Shown piece by piece: positions 7,387 through 14,788 of a stretch of 14,788 bases of DNA; positions within the stretch are counted from its first letter, which is position 1, and each line of letters opens with the position of its first letter. Source of the DNA: an uncultured Bacteroides sp. (GTDB lineage: Bacteria > Bacteroidota > Bacteroidia > Bacteroidales > Bacteroidaceae); assembly GCA_900556625.1 (NCBI GenBank), contig USPQ01000068.1:1-14788 (forward strand), read 5' to 3'. Below the pieces are notes generated by a model. The model saw only the letters and a list, made by a program, of their open reading frames with translations. It ran no database searches and was not told the origin of the DNA. Position numbers and translations under genes: made by a program.

Positions 7387-9012
7387 TTACTTTGTTTTTT
7401 TAGCCCACCAGAGATCACGTCCCATATCATCCCGGCCACCCAGATAAGTAACCACGGCATAATTTATATTTACAGGATTATCTCCATATTCCGATACTGG
7501 ATAAGGAATACGCCGCGCACCTCTTTCCGAGTCAACGATACCGCCACTCTTATTACCGACCGCAGTAGCAGGAATCAGATGCGGATAGCCGGTACGACGG
7601 TAATCCGCCCATGCCTCATTACCCAACTGCCAGTTAGCGATCCATTTCTGAATGATAATACGCTCCTGTTTTTCTTCTGGTGAAGCAGCATTATCCCATT
7701 TCACAGTGATTCTGGACAAGTCTCTGTCATAAGAATTCTTTCCGTCCGGATCTACATAAGTTTCAGGGCGTAAAGTCTCGTTATTCAGATATTCCTCTGC
7801 TCCGTCCGCCCCCCACTGTTCGAATGACAAGCGAATACCGGTATTGTAAAACTCACCGGCTTCACCTCCCATATTGAAATTATAGATAGCCGCCGCTTCT
7901 GCACGCAGGAAAGCGACTTCCGCAGCATTCATCCAATATAACGGATCATTCGGCTTCATATTAATTCCGGAATATTTGTGTCCGGTAGTTTCAAGCACCG
8001 GGATAATAATACCTCTACGCAATCCGACATACTCATGTCCTTTCCATTCCGACTTGACAAAATATTTTTCCCGCCGAGGGTCTTCATAACCATTCATATA
8101 GCAGATAATATCGGCTGCTGCATGTGTATCTCCACCTGTCAGACAGGCGCTATTATCTTCTTTGTGAACACCGATATGATTGTATTCCTTAGCCACATAA
8201 ATAGGGTTATTTACAGAACCGGAGAAATAACTCCATGCCGCATTATCTGTATTCTGTTCGATCACACCACCGTTTTGGGGGTCAACAGCTTCTTCCGCCA
8301 TCTTCTGTGCTGTCACCTTGTCAACATTGGCTATGCGAATAGCCAGACGAAGTTTAAGCGAATTGGCAAAACGAATCCATTTTTTCACATCACCCTGATA
8401 AATGTAGTCAGCCGAAGCAGTCAAACGGTCATTCGGATGCTCATTCAACACACCGATAGAATGATTCAGTTCTTCAAAGAATTTATTATAAACTTCCTGT
8501 TCCGAATCATACGGAGTTGTTATAGAACCATCCGCTCCTATTTTAGAATACGGAATCGGTCCGTAAGCATCCGCAATACGATGCATGGCTGCAACCTTTA
8601 TAATTGTCGCAATAGCCAAAGGAACCGGGTTGTTCGTATTTTGTGATACTACCTCTACAATACTCAAGTTGGAATAAAGTACCGGAAGCACCTTATCACT
8701 TTTCAGAAAAACATTTGTCCAGCCATCTTCAGGGTTAAAGTTCGAAATCGTACGTTCCCATGATGCTTTGGAATCGGCAAAATATCCTCCCATAGGACCG
8801 CCCAGCAAACAATCTGTAAACTGTGCCGTATTGACATCCGGAGAGACCACACAACCGGCAAGGTTGTTCATGGCCGAACCCAGCGCATAGTCGTCGGCAG
8901 ACAAGTCGCCTGGTTGGTAAGGGTTTGAATTGATATCCTCATACTTGGCGGTACAGGATGACACAGCCGCCATTAATGAAGCGAAAATAAATGTATTTAA
9001 TATCTTTTTCAT
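7387..9012 (-). CDS. SusD-like outer-membrane lipoprotein (SusD/RagB family)
   Basis: SusD-like proteins form the lid over their SusC partner and capture glycan for import. The 541-residue product has a signal peptide ending AAVSSC (cysteine 20) followed by TAKYEDINSNPYQPGD, the usual SusD N-terminus. Internal family features include the TPR-type helices around IATIIKVAAMHRIADAYGPIPYSKIG and KWIRFANSLKLRLAIRIAN, and the late segment EVAFLRAEAA with RRIPYPVSEY near the C-terminus. This pattern fits the SusD-like_2 subgroup seen in N-glycan PULs. I use the ATG at 9012; an upstream GTG at 9018 would add only two residues. It follows the susC-like stop by 11 bp, so the pair is surely co-transcribed and matched. 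Confidence 0.96.
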   Translation of the reverse strand: MKKILNTFIFASLMAAVSSCTAKYEDINSNPYQPGDLSADDYALGSAMNNLAGCVVSPDVNTAQFTDCLLGGPMGGYFADSKASWERTISNFNPEDGWTNVFLKSDKVLPVLYSNLSIVEVVSQNTNNPVPLAIATIIKVAAMHRIADAYGPIPYSKIGADGSITTPYDSEQEVYNKFFEELNHSIGVLNEHPNDRLTASADYIYQGDVKKWIRFANSLKLRLAIRIANVDKVTAQKMAEEAVDPQNGGVIEQNTDNAAWSYFSGSVNNPIYVAKEYNHIGVHKEDNSACLTGGDTHAAADIICYMNGYEDPRREKYFVKSEWKGHEYVGLRRGIIIPVLETTGHKYSGINMKPNDPLYWMNAAEVAFLRAEAAAIYNFNMGGEAGEFYNTGIRLSFEQWGADGAEEYLNNETLRPETYVDPDGKNSYDRDLSRITVKWDNAASPEEKQERIIIQKWIANWQLGNEAWADYRRTGYPHLIPATAVGNKSGGIVDSERGARRIPYPVSEYGDNPVNINYAVVTYLGGRDDMGRDLWWAKKTK

Positions 9013-9023
9013 AGTCACTTTTA

Positions 9024-12000
9024 TTAGAATTTGAAATTCAGACTGAAACCTACATTACGCAAAGAAGGCATCATGAAGTTGTCGATTCCCTGATAGAAAT
9101 TATCTGTCGATGCCACAGCCTCCGGATCGAAAGGAGCCTTGTTGTAAATCATCCACAAGTTGCGACCTATCAATGAAACTTTAATGTCACAGACATTAGC
9201 CAGCCATTTTCTCGGAATAGTATAACCTATCGAAGCCTCCTGCAAACGAACGTTGGTAGCCGAATAAGTATAATACTGCGGCACAGCGGTGCTACCTACT
9301 GTTGTATACCAATTCTCCGGATTAACTCTGTCATTTCCATTAATCAATACAAAACCATTATCACGCGCATCGGCTGAAGCCTCGGAAACGCCAAACTTAT
9401 CAAGTATAGCCTGTGTTCTTGAAAATACTACACCACCCAGACGAGCAGAAATCATGAATCCTACATGGAAATTCTTCCACATAAAGTTGTTACGCCATGC
9501 AAGATTTCCCTTCGGCAATACACTTCCCAACTTGATATAAGAATCGGGGTTATCTATTTTCTGAGTATATACGTTATTCGATTCATCCATATAAATAGCA
9601 CCGTTAGCATCACGACGTAAATCTGTACGTGAATATAAATCTCCCATACTGCCACCTTCACGCAGGATAAAACGTAAATCTGCATATCCGCCCATATCAA
9701 GTGAAGGTATGGAGAAAAGCTGCCCGGTTATAGGATTGATAACATTGTCCGCCAAAGATTCAATCTTGTTCTTATTCATTGAATAAGTCAAACCACTCAT
9801 CCATGTGAAATTACGCCATGTATTTTCAAAATTCAGAGCAAGCTCTATACCTTGATTGCGTACGCTACCGGTTTGAATATACATTTTTGAATATTTATTA
9901 ATCGGAAGTTGCGGATTAAAAGTCTGATTTTCAGTTTTTGCATTATAATAAGTAGCATCCAACTCAAAATATTTCAAGAAACGAGCATTAAAACCGATTT
10001 CAAAAGAATTAGTACGTTCCGGTTTCAATGAATACATCGGATATTGAGTCAGTACGCTCCATTGATTGGCAGAAGTGCTCCATTCGTAGCGCGGATTGGC
10101 AAGATAACGTTGGAAAGCCGAACCGACAGAGGCAAACGAACCACGCAGTTTAAGATAAGACAAATAATCTTTATTCAAATTAGGCATCAGTTCTGAGAGA
10201 ACAACAGACAAACCTACTGACGGATAGAAGAAGCTCTTTGATGTAGAATTAGGTCCGGCTAATTGTGAAGGCCAGTCGTTACGTCCGGTAAGTGTCAAAT
10301 AATAAGTACTCTTATATCCCAATTCAGCAGAAGCATAAATAGACTGAGTCTGCTCTCTCCATCCTTCTTGCAGACGACGGGCTTTCTGGCTTAAATTCTG
10401 AATAGCGAAATAATTGGTCAAACCGACCTGCTCACCCGGAAATGCATCACTGCCATCAGCAATTCCACCGCGGACTGTCATTAGATCTGATCGCACATCA
10501 GTAAATGATCCACCGATATTAGCACTCAGATTCCAGTCTTCACCAAAGTTCTTATTGATACTTACCAGAAAATCTGCATACAATTGTTTGTCCGAAGTCT
10601 TGGTTATACCGTACAAACCACGAGAAGAACCTTCCGTAAGCTGTGTATTGGTAGAAGCATAAAATTTCTCTGTATAATCATTATTGGCATTATCCAGACT
10701 TACGCGTCCTGAAACAGTCAGCCAATCCAATATTTTATAATTCAAACTTGCGCTCAACATATAACGGTCTTTCTTATTCTCACGCAAGTTGCGGTAATTC
10801 ACCCAATATGGATTCTGCATCGTCATTGCAGCATCACCGATCGACCAGTTTTGAAGATAAACTTTACGTGCCGGATCATACAGTTCGTACAACTTCGCAT
10901 CTTCCCAGTCATTACCGCGAGGATATAGGTAAGCTCCCACTAACGGGTTATTATATTCTCCCTGATTCACCATATTGCGGTCATTTTGCAAAATATAGCT
11001 GGCAGCTATATCAAGAGTCATCTTGTCGTTCAAGAAAGAAGTGGTATTGCGTACGCTGAAATTATAACGACTGTATTTATTGTTAGGAGTAATACCTTTT
11101 GAATTGATGGCAGCAGCCGATGCATAAGTTTGATTTTTTTCTGTACCGGTAGAGAAAGAAACACTTTCCGTGTTGATAATACCAGTCTGGAAATAATCAT
11201 CCTTAGGATCATAGCCACGATAATTAGCTACTGTTAATTTTTCTCCCCAACTACGGTCTGAACCATCCAGGAAGCTTCCTCCTACACCGGTTCCATAACG
11301 GGTTTGGAAACGAGGCATTACGAAAGGCTGATTGAACTCCATACTTGAATTTACAGATATGCTAACCTTACCGACTTTTCCTTTTTTAGTTGTAATGATA
11401 ATGGCACCATTGGCAGCTTCCGAACCATACAATGCAGCGGCAGCGGCACCAGTCAGAACCGACATAGATTCAATATCATCCGGATTGATATCTGCAATAG
11501 GCTCGGTAGCTCCCTGAGAATCAAATTCTTTTCCCCCACCTTTGCTACTACCGGCAAACATCGGGACACCGTCTACTACGTACAATGCATTGGAAGATTG
11601 CATAATGGATTTTGTTCCACGCATTACAACTTTAGATACGCCTCCGACTCCTGATGAAGAAGCATTAATTGTGACACCCGCCACTTTACCGTTAAGGGAA
11701 TTAACAAAGTTAGCATCTTTATGTTCTGTCACCGCGTCTGTATTAACCTGCTGTACATTATAGCTCAATGCCTTTTCTGCACGCTTGATACCCAATGCAG
11801 TAACAACCACTTCGTCCAAAGTCTGAGTATCTTCTTTAAGGATTACATGTATAGATGATTGAGTACCTACCTTAATTTGTTGTGAAACATAACCTATATA
11901 AGATATATTCAAAATTTCATTTTTAGCCGCTTCGACCGTGAACTCTCCATTGATATCACTGATCGTTCCCTTACCTGTGGACATTGCAGCTATATTAACT

Positions 12001-12380
12001 CCAATTAGAGGCTCACCCGCTTCGTCTACAATAGATCCCTTCACTGTTACTGTGACTGAACCATTATTTACTTGGTCTTGTTTCGTTAAAATGATTTTAG
12101 CATTGGCAATTTCAAAATTAATGTGTAATGGAGTCAATGCTTTTTTCAACAGTTCATCAATAGTAGCCTGTTTAACTTGAACCGATATTTTTTGTTCCAA
12201 ATCAAGATTATTATACATGAATGTATAATTCGTCTTCTGTTCGACTATCTCAAGAAAGACTTTAAGCGTTTGTTCTTTCAAAGATAAATCTATTCTTTGA
12301 GAATTTTGGGCACTCAAAGACTGAAATATCAATAAGAAAAAAAAGATATTAGCAAGTATCCTTTTTGTTATTTTTCCCAT
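9024..12380 (-). CDS. SusC-like TonB-dependent transporter with STN signalling domain
   Basis: This 1118-residue outer-membrane protein imports the released glycan using TonB energy and also signals. After the signal peptide (cleavage near SLSAQ, residue 24) comes an STN domain at about 30-100 (LSLKEQTLKVFLEIVEQ to IILTKQD), the module that contacts a FecR-type anti-sigma factor. Next is a carboxypeptidase-regulatory-like domain at about 112-182 (VKGSIVDEAGEPLIGVNI). The TonB-box region TLDEVVVTALG (187-197) follows. The plug has the hallmarks LYVVDGVPM (267-275) and AAALYGSEAANGAIIITTKKG (314-334). A long beta-barrel ends in the outer-membrane signature LNFKF with terminal Phe. Length and layout are normal for SusC. 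The sigma and anti-sigma genes directly upstream fit the STN domain. No housekeeping promoter lies in the 94-bp gap before it, consistent with ECF-driven expression. Confidence 0.97.
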   Translation of the reverse strand: MGKITKRILANIFFFLLIFQSLSAQNSQRIDLSLKEQTLKVFLEIVEQKTNYTFMYNNLDLEQKISVQVKQATIDELLKKALTPLHINFEIANAKIILTKQDQVNNGSVTVTVKGSIVDEAGEPLIGVNIAAMSTGKGTISDINGEFTVEAAKNEILNISYIGYVSQQIKVGTQSSIHVILKEDTQTLDEVVVTALGIKRAEKALSYNVQQVNTDAVTEHKDANFVNSLNGKVAGVTINASSSGVGGVSKVVMRGTKSIMQSSNALYVVDGVPMFAGSSKGGGKEFDSQGATEPIADINPDDIESMSVLTGAAAAALYGSEAANGAIIITTKKGKVGKVSISVNSSMEFNQPFVMPRFQTRYGTGVGGSFLDGSDRSWGEKLTVANYRGYDPKDDYFQTGIINTESVSFSTGTEKNQTYASAAAINSKGITPNNKYSRYNFSVRNTTSFLNDKMTLDIAASYILQNDRNMVNQGEYNNPLVGAYLYPRGNDWEDAKLYELYDPARKVYLQNWSIGDAAMTMQNPYWVNYRNLRENKKDRYMLSASLNYKILDWLTVSGRVSLDNANNDYTEKFYASTNTQLTEGSSRGLYGITKTSDKQLYADFLVSINKNFGEDWNLSANIGGSFTDVRSDLMTVRGGIADGSDAFPGEQVGLTNYFAIQNLSQKARRLQEGWREQTQSIYASAELGYKSTYYLTLTGRNDWPSQLAGPNSTSKSFFYPSVGLSVVLSELMPNLNKDYLSYLKLRGSFASVGSAFQRYLANPRYEWSTSANQWSVLTQYPMYSLKPERTNSFEIGFNARFLKYFELDATYYNAKTENQTFNPQLPINKYSKMYIQTGSVRNQGIELALNFENTWRNFTWMSGLTYSMNKNKIESLADNVINPITGQLFSIPSLDMGGYADLRFILREGGSMGDLYSRTDLRRDANGAIYMDESNNVYTQKIDNPDSYIKLGSVLPKGNLAWRNNFMWKNFHVGFMISARLGGVVFSRTQAILDKFGVSEASADARDNGFVLINGNDRVNPENWYTTVGSTAVPQYYTYSATNVRLQEASIGYTIPRKWLANVCDIKVSLIGRNLWMIYNKAPFDPEAVASTDNFYQGIDNFMMPSLRNVGFSLNFKF

Positions 12381-12435
12381 AATATTATGACTAAGTAAAA
12401 AAAAGAAATGATTAATTTTATATATGCTTTTATAG

Positions 12436-12464
12436 AAAACATGGAAAAATATTTTTCATGTTTT
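12436..12464. repeat. AT-rich inverted repeat between anti-sigma and susC-like genes
   Basis: On the plus strand AAAACATG (12436-12443) and AAAAAT pair with ATTTTT and CATGTTTT (12457-12464), giving a near-perfect dyad of 14-bp arms with one unpaired G at 12444. It lies 56 bp before the susC-like ATG and just after the anti-sigma stop. On the minus strand it is followed by TTTTCTATAAAAG. It could be a weak terminator or attenuator splitting the regulators from the transport operon, or an operator near the ECF promoter. The sequence alone does not decide. Confidence 0.5.
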
Positions 12465-12474
12465 ATTTATATTT

Positions 12475-13446
12475 TCACTTATATCTGATGTTCACCTCCT
12501 CTCCGTTTATCTGGTAATCAATTGCTGTTATTCTATTTATTAGATCTAATATTTCTCTTAATGATTCACTTTTCAGAACAAATCCATATTTAACAGACGA
12601 ATCCGAATTTTCTACGTGGATATTTACTCCATACCATTTTTCCAACTTCGCAAACACTTCTACCGCCGGAGTATTTTCAAACCTGAGCATATTCTGTGTC
12701 CATAAACACTCCATTTCAACATCACAGGGGAATAGTTTCCATGATTGTCTGTCTCTCGGTATCTGTACCTGCTGACCAGGTTCTAATTGTACCCTCTCTA
12801 CAGCATTCTCCACCGTGACAGCTCCTCTGAGCAAAGAAACAGTTGCCATTTCTTCATCCGGATAGGCAGAAACGTTGAAAGCTGTACCGTGTACCACAAT
12901 ATTAATACCTTCTGCTTTAACAGTAAAACTATGCTCATCATCTTTGGTTACATCAAAAAAAGCCTCGCCTTTAAGAGTCACCTCACGATTATCACGATTG
13001 AATACGGAAGAATAGCTGAGATAAGAATCCGAATTAAGCCAAACTTGAGTCCCATCCGGAAGAAATATTTGTGTTTTTTGTCCTCTTTCTGCAAATACGG
13101 TAAAAACATCCTCTTGCCTGTTGAACTTTCCTGAAAAGTAATAAAATGATGCTGCCGAAACAAGAAGCGGTATCAGAATTGTAGCCGCAATTCGTGTCCA
13201 GGAAAAATTATGCGAAGGTTTGTTATCCGTTATCTGATTTTGAATATTATTAAGAACCCTGAATTTAACAGCATCATCCATCACCGGAACTTGCAGGTTT
13301 TGCTCCTTCCACAAAATATCCAATGCAGAGTCCATAGCTTCATCTGTTGCTTTTTGAACTTCTGATTTAAGGACTGTGTATTCGGCCGGACTAATTCTTG
13401 CTGAGAAAAACCGTCGCAATAAAACTTGGAGCAAATTATTTTTCAT
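12475..13446 (-). CDS. FecR-like anti-sigma factor (FecR plus DUF4974)
   Basis: The 323-residue inner-membrane protein would hold the neighbouring ECF sigma factor inactive until the STN domain of the SusC-like transporter signals. The cytoplasmic N-terminal segment, residues 1-84, has the sigma-binding helices (LLRRFFSARISPAEYTVL, ALDILWKEQN). A single membrane segment lies at about 85-104 (RIAATILIPLLVSAASFYYF). The periplasmic FecR domain covers about 116-212, with RGQKTQIFLPDGTQVWLNSDS, REVTLKGEAFFDV, HGTAFNVSAY and VSLLRGAVTV. A C-terminal DUF4974 domain follows at about 252-321 (LRFENTPAVEVFAKLEKWYGV; LREILDLINRIT). Length and order are standard for the Bacteroidetes family. It lies 73 bp after the sigma gene and 94 bp before the susC-like gene, the classic trio. 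Confidence 0.96.
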   Translation of the reverse strand: MKNNLLQVLLRRFFSARISPAEYTVLKSEVQKATDEAMDSALDILWKEQNLQVPVMDDAVKFRVLNNIQNQITDNKPSHNFSWTRIAATILIPLLVSAASFYYFSGKFNRQEDVFTVFAERGQKTQIFLPDGTQVWLNSDSYLSYSSVFNRDNREVTLKGEAFFDVTKDDEHSFTVKAEGINIVVHGTAFNVSAYPDEEMATVSLLRGAVTVENAVERVQLEPGQQVQIPRDRQSWKLFPCDVEMECLWTQNMLRFENTPAVEVFAKLEKWYGVNIHVENSDSSVKYGFVLKSESLREILDLINRITAIDYQINGEEVNIRYK

Positions 13447-13496
13447 ATTTCTGTTTTATAAGAAATACGCAAAATCCCCCAAATAGTCCCGACTCA

Positions 13497-13520
13497 ATTT
13501 ATATGTTATAAAACATAAAT
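13497..13520. repeat. Imperfect inverted repeat just after the sigma gene
   Basis: ATTTATATGTT (13497-13507) pairs with AACATAAAT (13512-13520), with two unpaired bases in the left arm. The dyad directly abuts the sigma stop codon and lies 50 bp before the anti-sigma start. It shares the ATGTT/AACAT half-site type with the dyad at 12436-12464. It has no T-tract suited to termination. Function unknown; it may reflect base composition. Confidence 0.3.
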
Positions 13521-14116
13521 TAAAATTCGTTCCTTAACAATAGCAAGACTAATAACAAATAATGCAAGAGAGATAATTCTGATTTCAAAGTCTTCAATGC
13601 AAGAGTCAATTGATTCTTCACTGTTTTTTCCGAAATTCCCATCTTTTCGGCAATATCTTTAATCGAACATCCTTTTTCACGACTCAACTCAAAAATCACC
13701 AATTGCCTACTACTAAGTTTCTTTTTAGCTTCATTCAGTTTATCAAGAAATTCATCAAAATAAACTTCATTTTCTGTATTATTTTCTGTATAATTCTGAT
13801 ATGCGTCACTTTGAATATAAACTTCAAATGCAACACTATCAATTTTCTTACGAAATGAATCTATGATAAGGTTATGTGCAATAGTATAAAGATAGGATTT
13901 AAATGAAGTCTCTAAAGAAAGATTTTCTTTAGTCTGCCAAATCCTCAAAAAGGTTTCTTGCAGAATATCTTCAGCATCATCAGGAGATTTAGTCAAGTTC
14001 AGCACAAAACCATAAAGCAAATCCGCATACATAAAGTACAGACGGGTAAAATCCTCATAAGAACCTTGTTTTACCTTCTTTATCAAGTCTATATGCAAAT
14101 GTTTTTCAACAATCAT
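13520..14116 (-). CDS. ECF (sigma-70 family) RNA polymerase sigma factor, PUL regulator
   Basis: This 198-residue factor probably drives the susC-like operon when released by the FecR-like anti-sigma factor encoded next to it. Region 2 spans about residues 23-90, with the core-binding and -10-recognition helices SPDDAEDILQETFLRIWQ and FKSYLYTIAHNLIIDSFRK. Region 4 spans about 134-181, with LSSRQLVIFELSREKG and the helix-turn-helix CSIKDIAEKMGISEKTVKNQL. An acidic linker joins them. Unusually, the protein ends in a strongly hydrophobic tail (LSLLHYLLLVLLLL, 181-194), which might contact the membrane or the anti-sigma factor. It starts at the ATG at 14116, about 130 nt downstream of a perfect housekeeping promoter, so it is made constitutively and controlled mainly through the anti-sigma factor. 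This is the equivalent of the regulator of the B. thetaiotaomicron high-mannose N-glycan PUL. Confidence 0.96.
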   Translation of the reverse strand: MIVEKHLHIDLIKKVKQGSYEDFTRLYFMYADLLYGFVLNLTKSPDDAEDILQETFLRIWQTKENLSLETSFKSYLYTIAHNLIIDSFRKKIDSVAFEVYIQSDAYQNYTENNTENEVYFDEFLDKLNEAKKKLSSRQLVIFELSREKGCSIKDIAEKMGISEKTVKNQLTLALKTLKSELSLLHYLLLVLLLLRNEF

Positions 14117-14241
14117 AGTTTAAGGTTTAAATATAGATCATAAATACTTTTTATCAATAATTCATCCCGACAAAATGAATTCAATATAAACAACCCCATT
14201 CAATATCTTTTTATATATTCTCTCTCCGCTACAATTTCTTC

Positions 14242-14257
14242 TGCAAAAATATTTGCA
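14242..14257. promoter_or_regulatory. Inverted repeat over the sigma gene transcription start (possible operator)
   Basis: TGCAAA (14242-14247) and TTTGCA (14252-14257) are exact 6-bp arms around 4 bp. The right arm overlaps the -7 box (14256-14263) by two bases, and the centre lies at the expected transcription start. A regulator bound here would block the promoter. No binding protein can be named, and half of the repeat may simply reflect the TTTG of the promoter. Confidence 0.35.
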
Positions 14258-14286
14258 AATATAATAAACAACATTACAATTTCAAA
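14256..14286 (-). promoter_or_regulatory. Bacteroides housekeeping promoter of the sigma/anti-sigma genes
   Basis: On the minus strand TTTG (14286-14283) is followed after exactly 19 bp by TATATTTG (14263-14256), a full match to the Bacteroides -33/-7 consensus. The start would be near 14249, giving a leader of about 130 nt before the sigma ATG at 14116. I see no convincing leader peptide or riboswitch in that leader. Confidence 0.85.
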
Positions 14287-14688
14287 ACTAAAAATTGTTA
14301 CAATATCAAAAGTTTTTCATTAACAAAATGTTTGGAATATACCTAACTTATAACTTTATCCGAGAAGAAGCAATATAAAATATTAGAAATCAACAGAAAA
14401 TTTAACTGGCTTCTACTCTGCATTCTCTGATATTGAATTAAAGGTTTCATGACGGAATCCACGTAAGTATGACTGATTAAAAAAAGGATTATGCTATTAT
14501 GAAAAAACAATATAATAGAGAGGTGAAAATAAAAAAGAGTAGTAAAAGAGGAAATACAAGCATACCAAAGTACCATTGATAAATCAAAAAACAGGGAAGT
14601 AATTAGATTCACTATATTTGCTTTCTCGTTTGAGTAATATAAATTCATTTTGTTATACGAATTTTCAGATCGGGAACAGGAACGGCCG
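14287..14688. other. AT-rich spacer with no supported gene
   Basis: This roughly 400-bp stretch between the sigma promoter and the rRNA terminator holds no gene I can support. An open frame on the minus strand (14648-14343, 101 codons) codes for a hydrophobic, low-complexity sequence with no recognisable family and is more likely a by-product of AT richness. No tRNA, insertion-sequence end or consensus promoter is visible. A short dyad ATTGTTACAAT (14294-14304) lies just upstream of the -33 box. Confidence 0.6.
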
Positions 14689-14728
14689 GAAAACAGAAAA
14701 CCCCTTGATTCGTTGCTGAATCAAGGGG
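14689..14728 (-). terminator. Rho-independent terminator of the rRNA operon
   Basis: On the minus strand CCCCTTGATTC (14728-14718) and GAATCAAGGGG (14711-14701) form a perfect 11-bp stem with a 6-nt loop, followed by TTTTCTGTTTTC (14700-14689). It begins 12 bp beyond the 3' end of the 5S rRNA and stops rRNA transcription, which runs towards the PUL. Confidence 0.93.
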
Positions 14729-14740
14729 CTTCTTAAAAAA

Positions 14741-14788
14741 CGGCGGCTACCTACTCTCCCACTGTTACGCAGTACCATCGGCGTGACG
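14741..14788 (-). rRNA. rrf: 5S ribosomal RNA, 3' part only
   Basis: The minus strand reads CGCCGATGGTACTGCGTAAC, then AGTGGGAGAGTAGGTAGCCGCCG. This is the conserved 3' third of bacterial 5S rRNA (the ATGGTACTGC and GTGGGAGAGTAGG blocks). The 5' part lies beyond the right edge. A terminator follows directly, so this is the distal end of an rRNA operon. The exact mature 3' end may differ by a base or two. Confidence 0.95.

Noticed and set aside
7978..8646. 222-codon open frame on the plus strand
   Set aside because: Wholly antisense to the susD-like gene; composition rich in Ile, Arg, Phe and His as expected from a reversed coding strand.
14343..14648. 101-codon open frame on the minus strand next to the rRNA terminator
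   Set aside because: Low-complexity, mostly Phe, Leu, Ile and Ser, in very AT-rich DNA, with no promoter or recognisable domain; likely chance.
1..14788. Mobile elements, CRISPR arrays, tRNA genes or integrase attachment sites
   Set aside because: No transposase or integrase frame, no regularly spaced repeats, and no cloverleaf or long terminal repeats seen on either strand.

Overview
The window looks like a gut Bacteroides chromosome, of the B. thetaiotaomicron type. The evidence is a SusC/SusD outer-membrane pair, Bacteroidetes-type ECF sigma and FecR-like anti-sigma genes, lipoproteins with acidic residues just after the lipid cysteine, AT-rich spacers, and two exact copies of the Bacteroides housekeeping promoter (TTTG-N19-TAnnTTTG). 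Every gene I accept lies on the minus strand, so the window is best read from right to left.

At the right edge is the 3' end of a 5S rRNA gene (14741-14788), the tail of an rRNA operon, closed by a strong hairpin terminator (14689-14728). About 400 bp without a credible gene follow. Then comes a polysaccharide utilization locus (PUL): a consensus promoter (14256-14286), an ECF sigma factor (13520-14116), a FecR-like anti-sigma factor (12475-13446), a SusC-like TonB-dependent transporter with an N-terminal STN signalling domain (9024-12380), a SusD-like lipoprotein (7387-9012), a GH18-fold lipoprotein lacking the catalytic glutamate (6297-7370), a DUF1735 plus LamG lipoprotein (5137-6288), a DUF1735 plus GH18 endo-beta-N-acetylglucosaminidase lipoprotein (3676-5112), and a two-repeat lipoprotein with a discoidin-like C-terminus (2332-3645). 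A 16-bp-stem terminator (2277-2316) ends this unit. From susC on, gene gaps are 8-30 bp, so the six structural genes are probably one transcript of about 10 kb.

Gene order and domain content match, from memory, the core of the B. thetaiotaomicron high-mannose N-glycan PUL (BT3983-BT3988, with the endoglycosidase BT3987). The inferred job is to bind N-glycoproteins at the cell surface, release the glycan by cutting the chitobiose core, and import it through SusCD. The STN domain would report transport to the anti-sigma factor, freeing the sigma factor to boost transcription. No mannosidase genes (GH92, GH76, GH130) are in the window, so periplasmic trimming must be encoded elsewhere.

Left of the PUL terminator is a second ECF sigma factor (1633-2163) with no anti-sigma partner, then two overlapping genes for small lipoproteins of unknown function (752-1480 and 327-755), then a strong terminator (251-306). 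At the far left, a perfect promoter (93-123) drives a gene whose first 21 codons are present (1-64) before the window ends. I see no insertion sequence, tRNA or CRISPR array.
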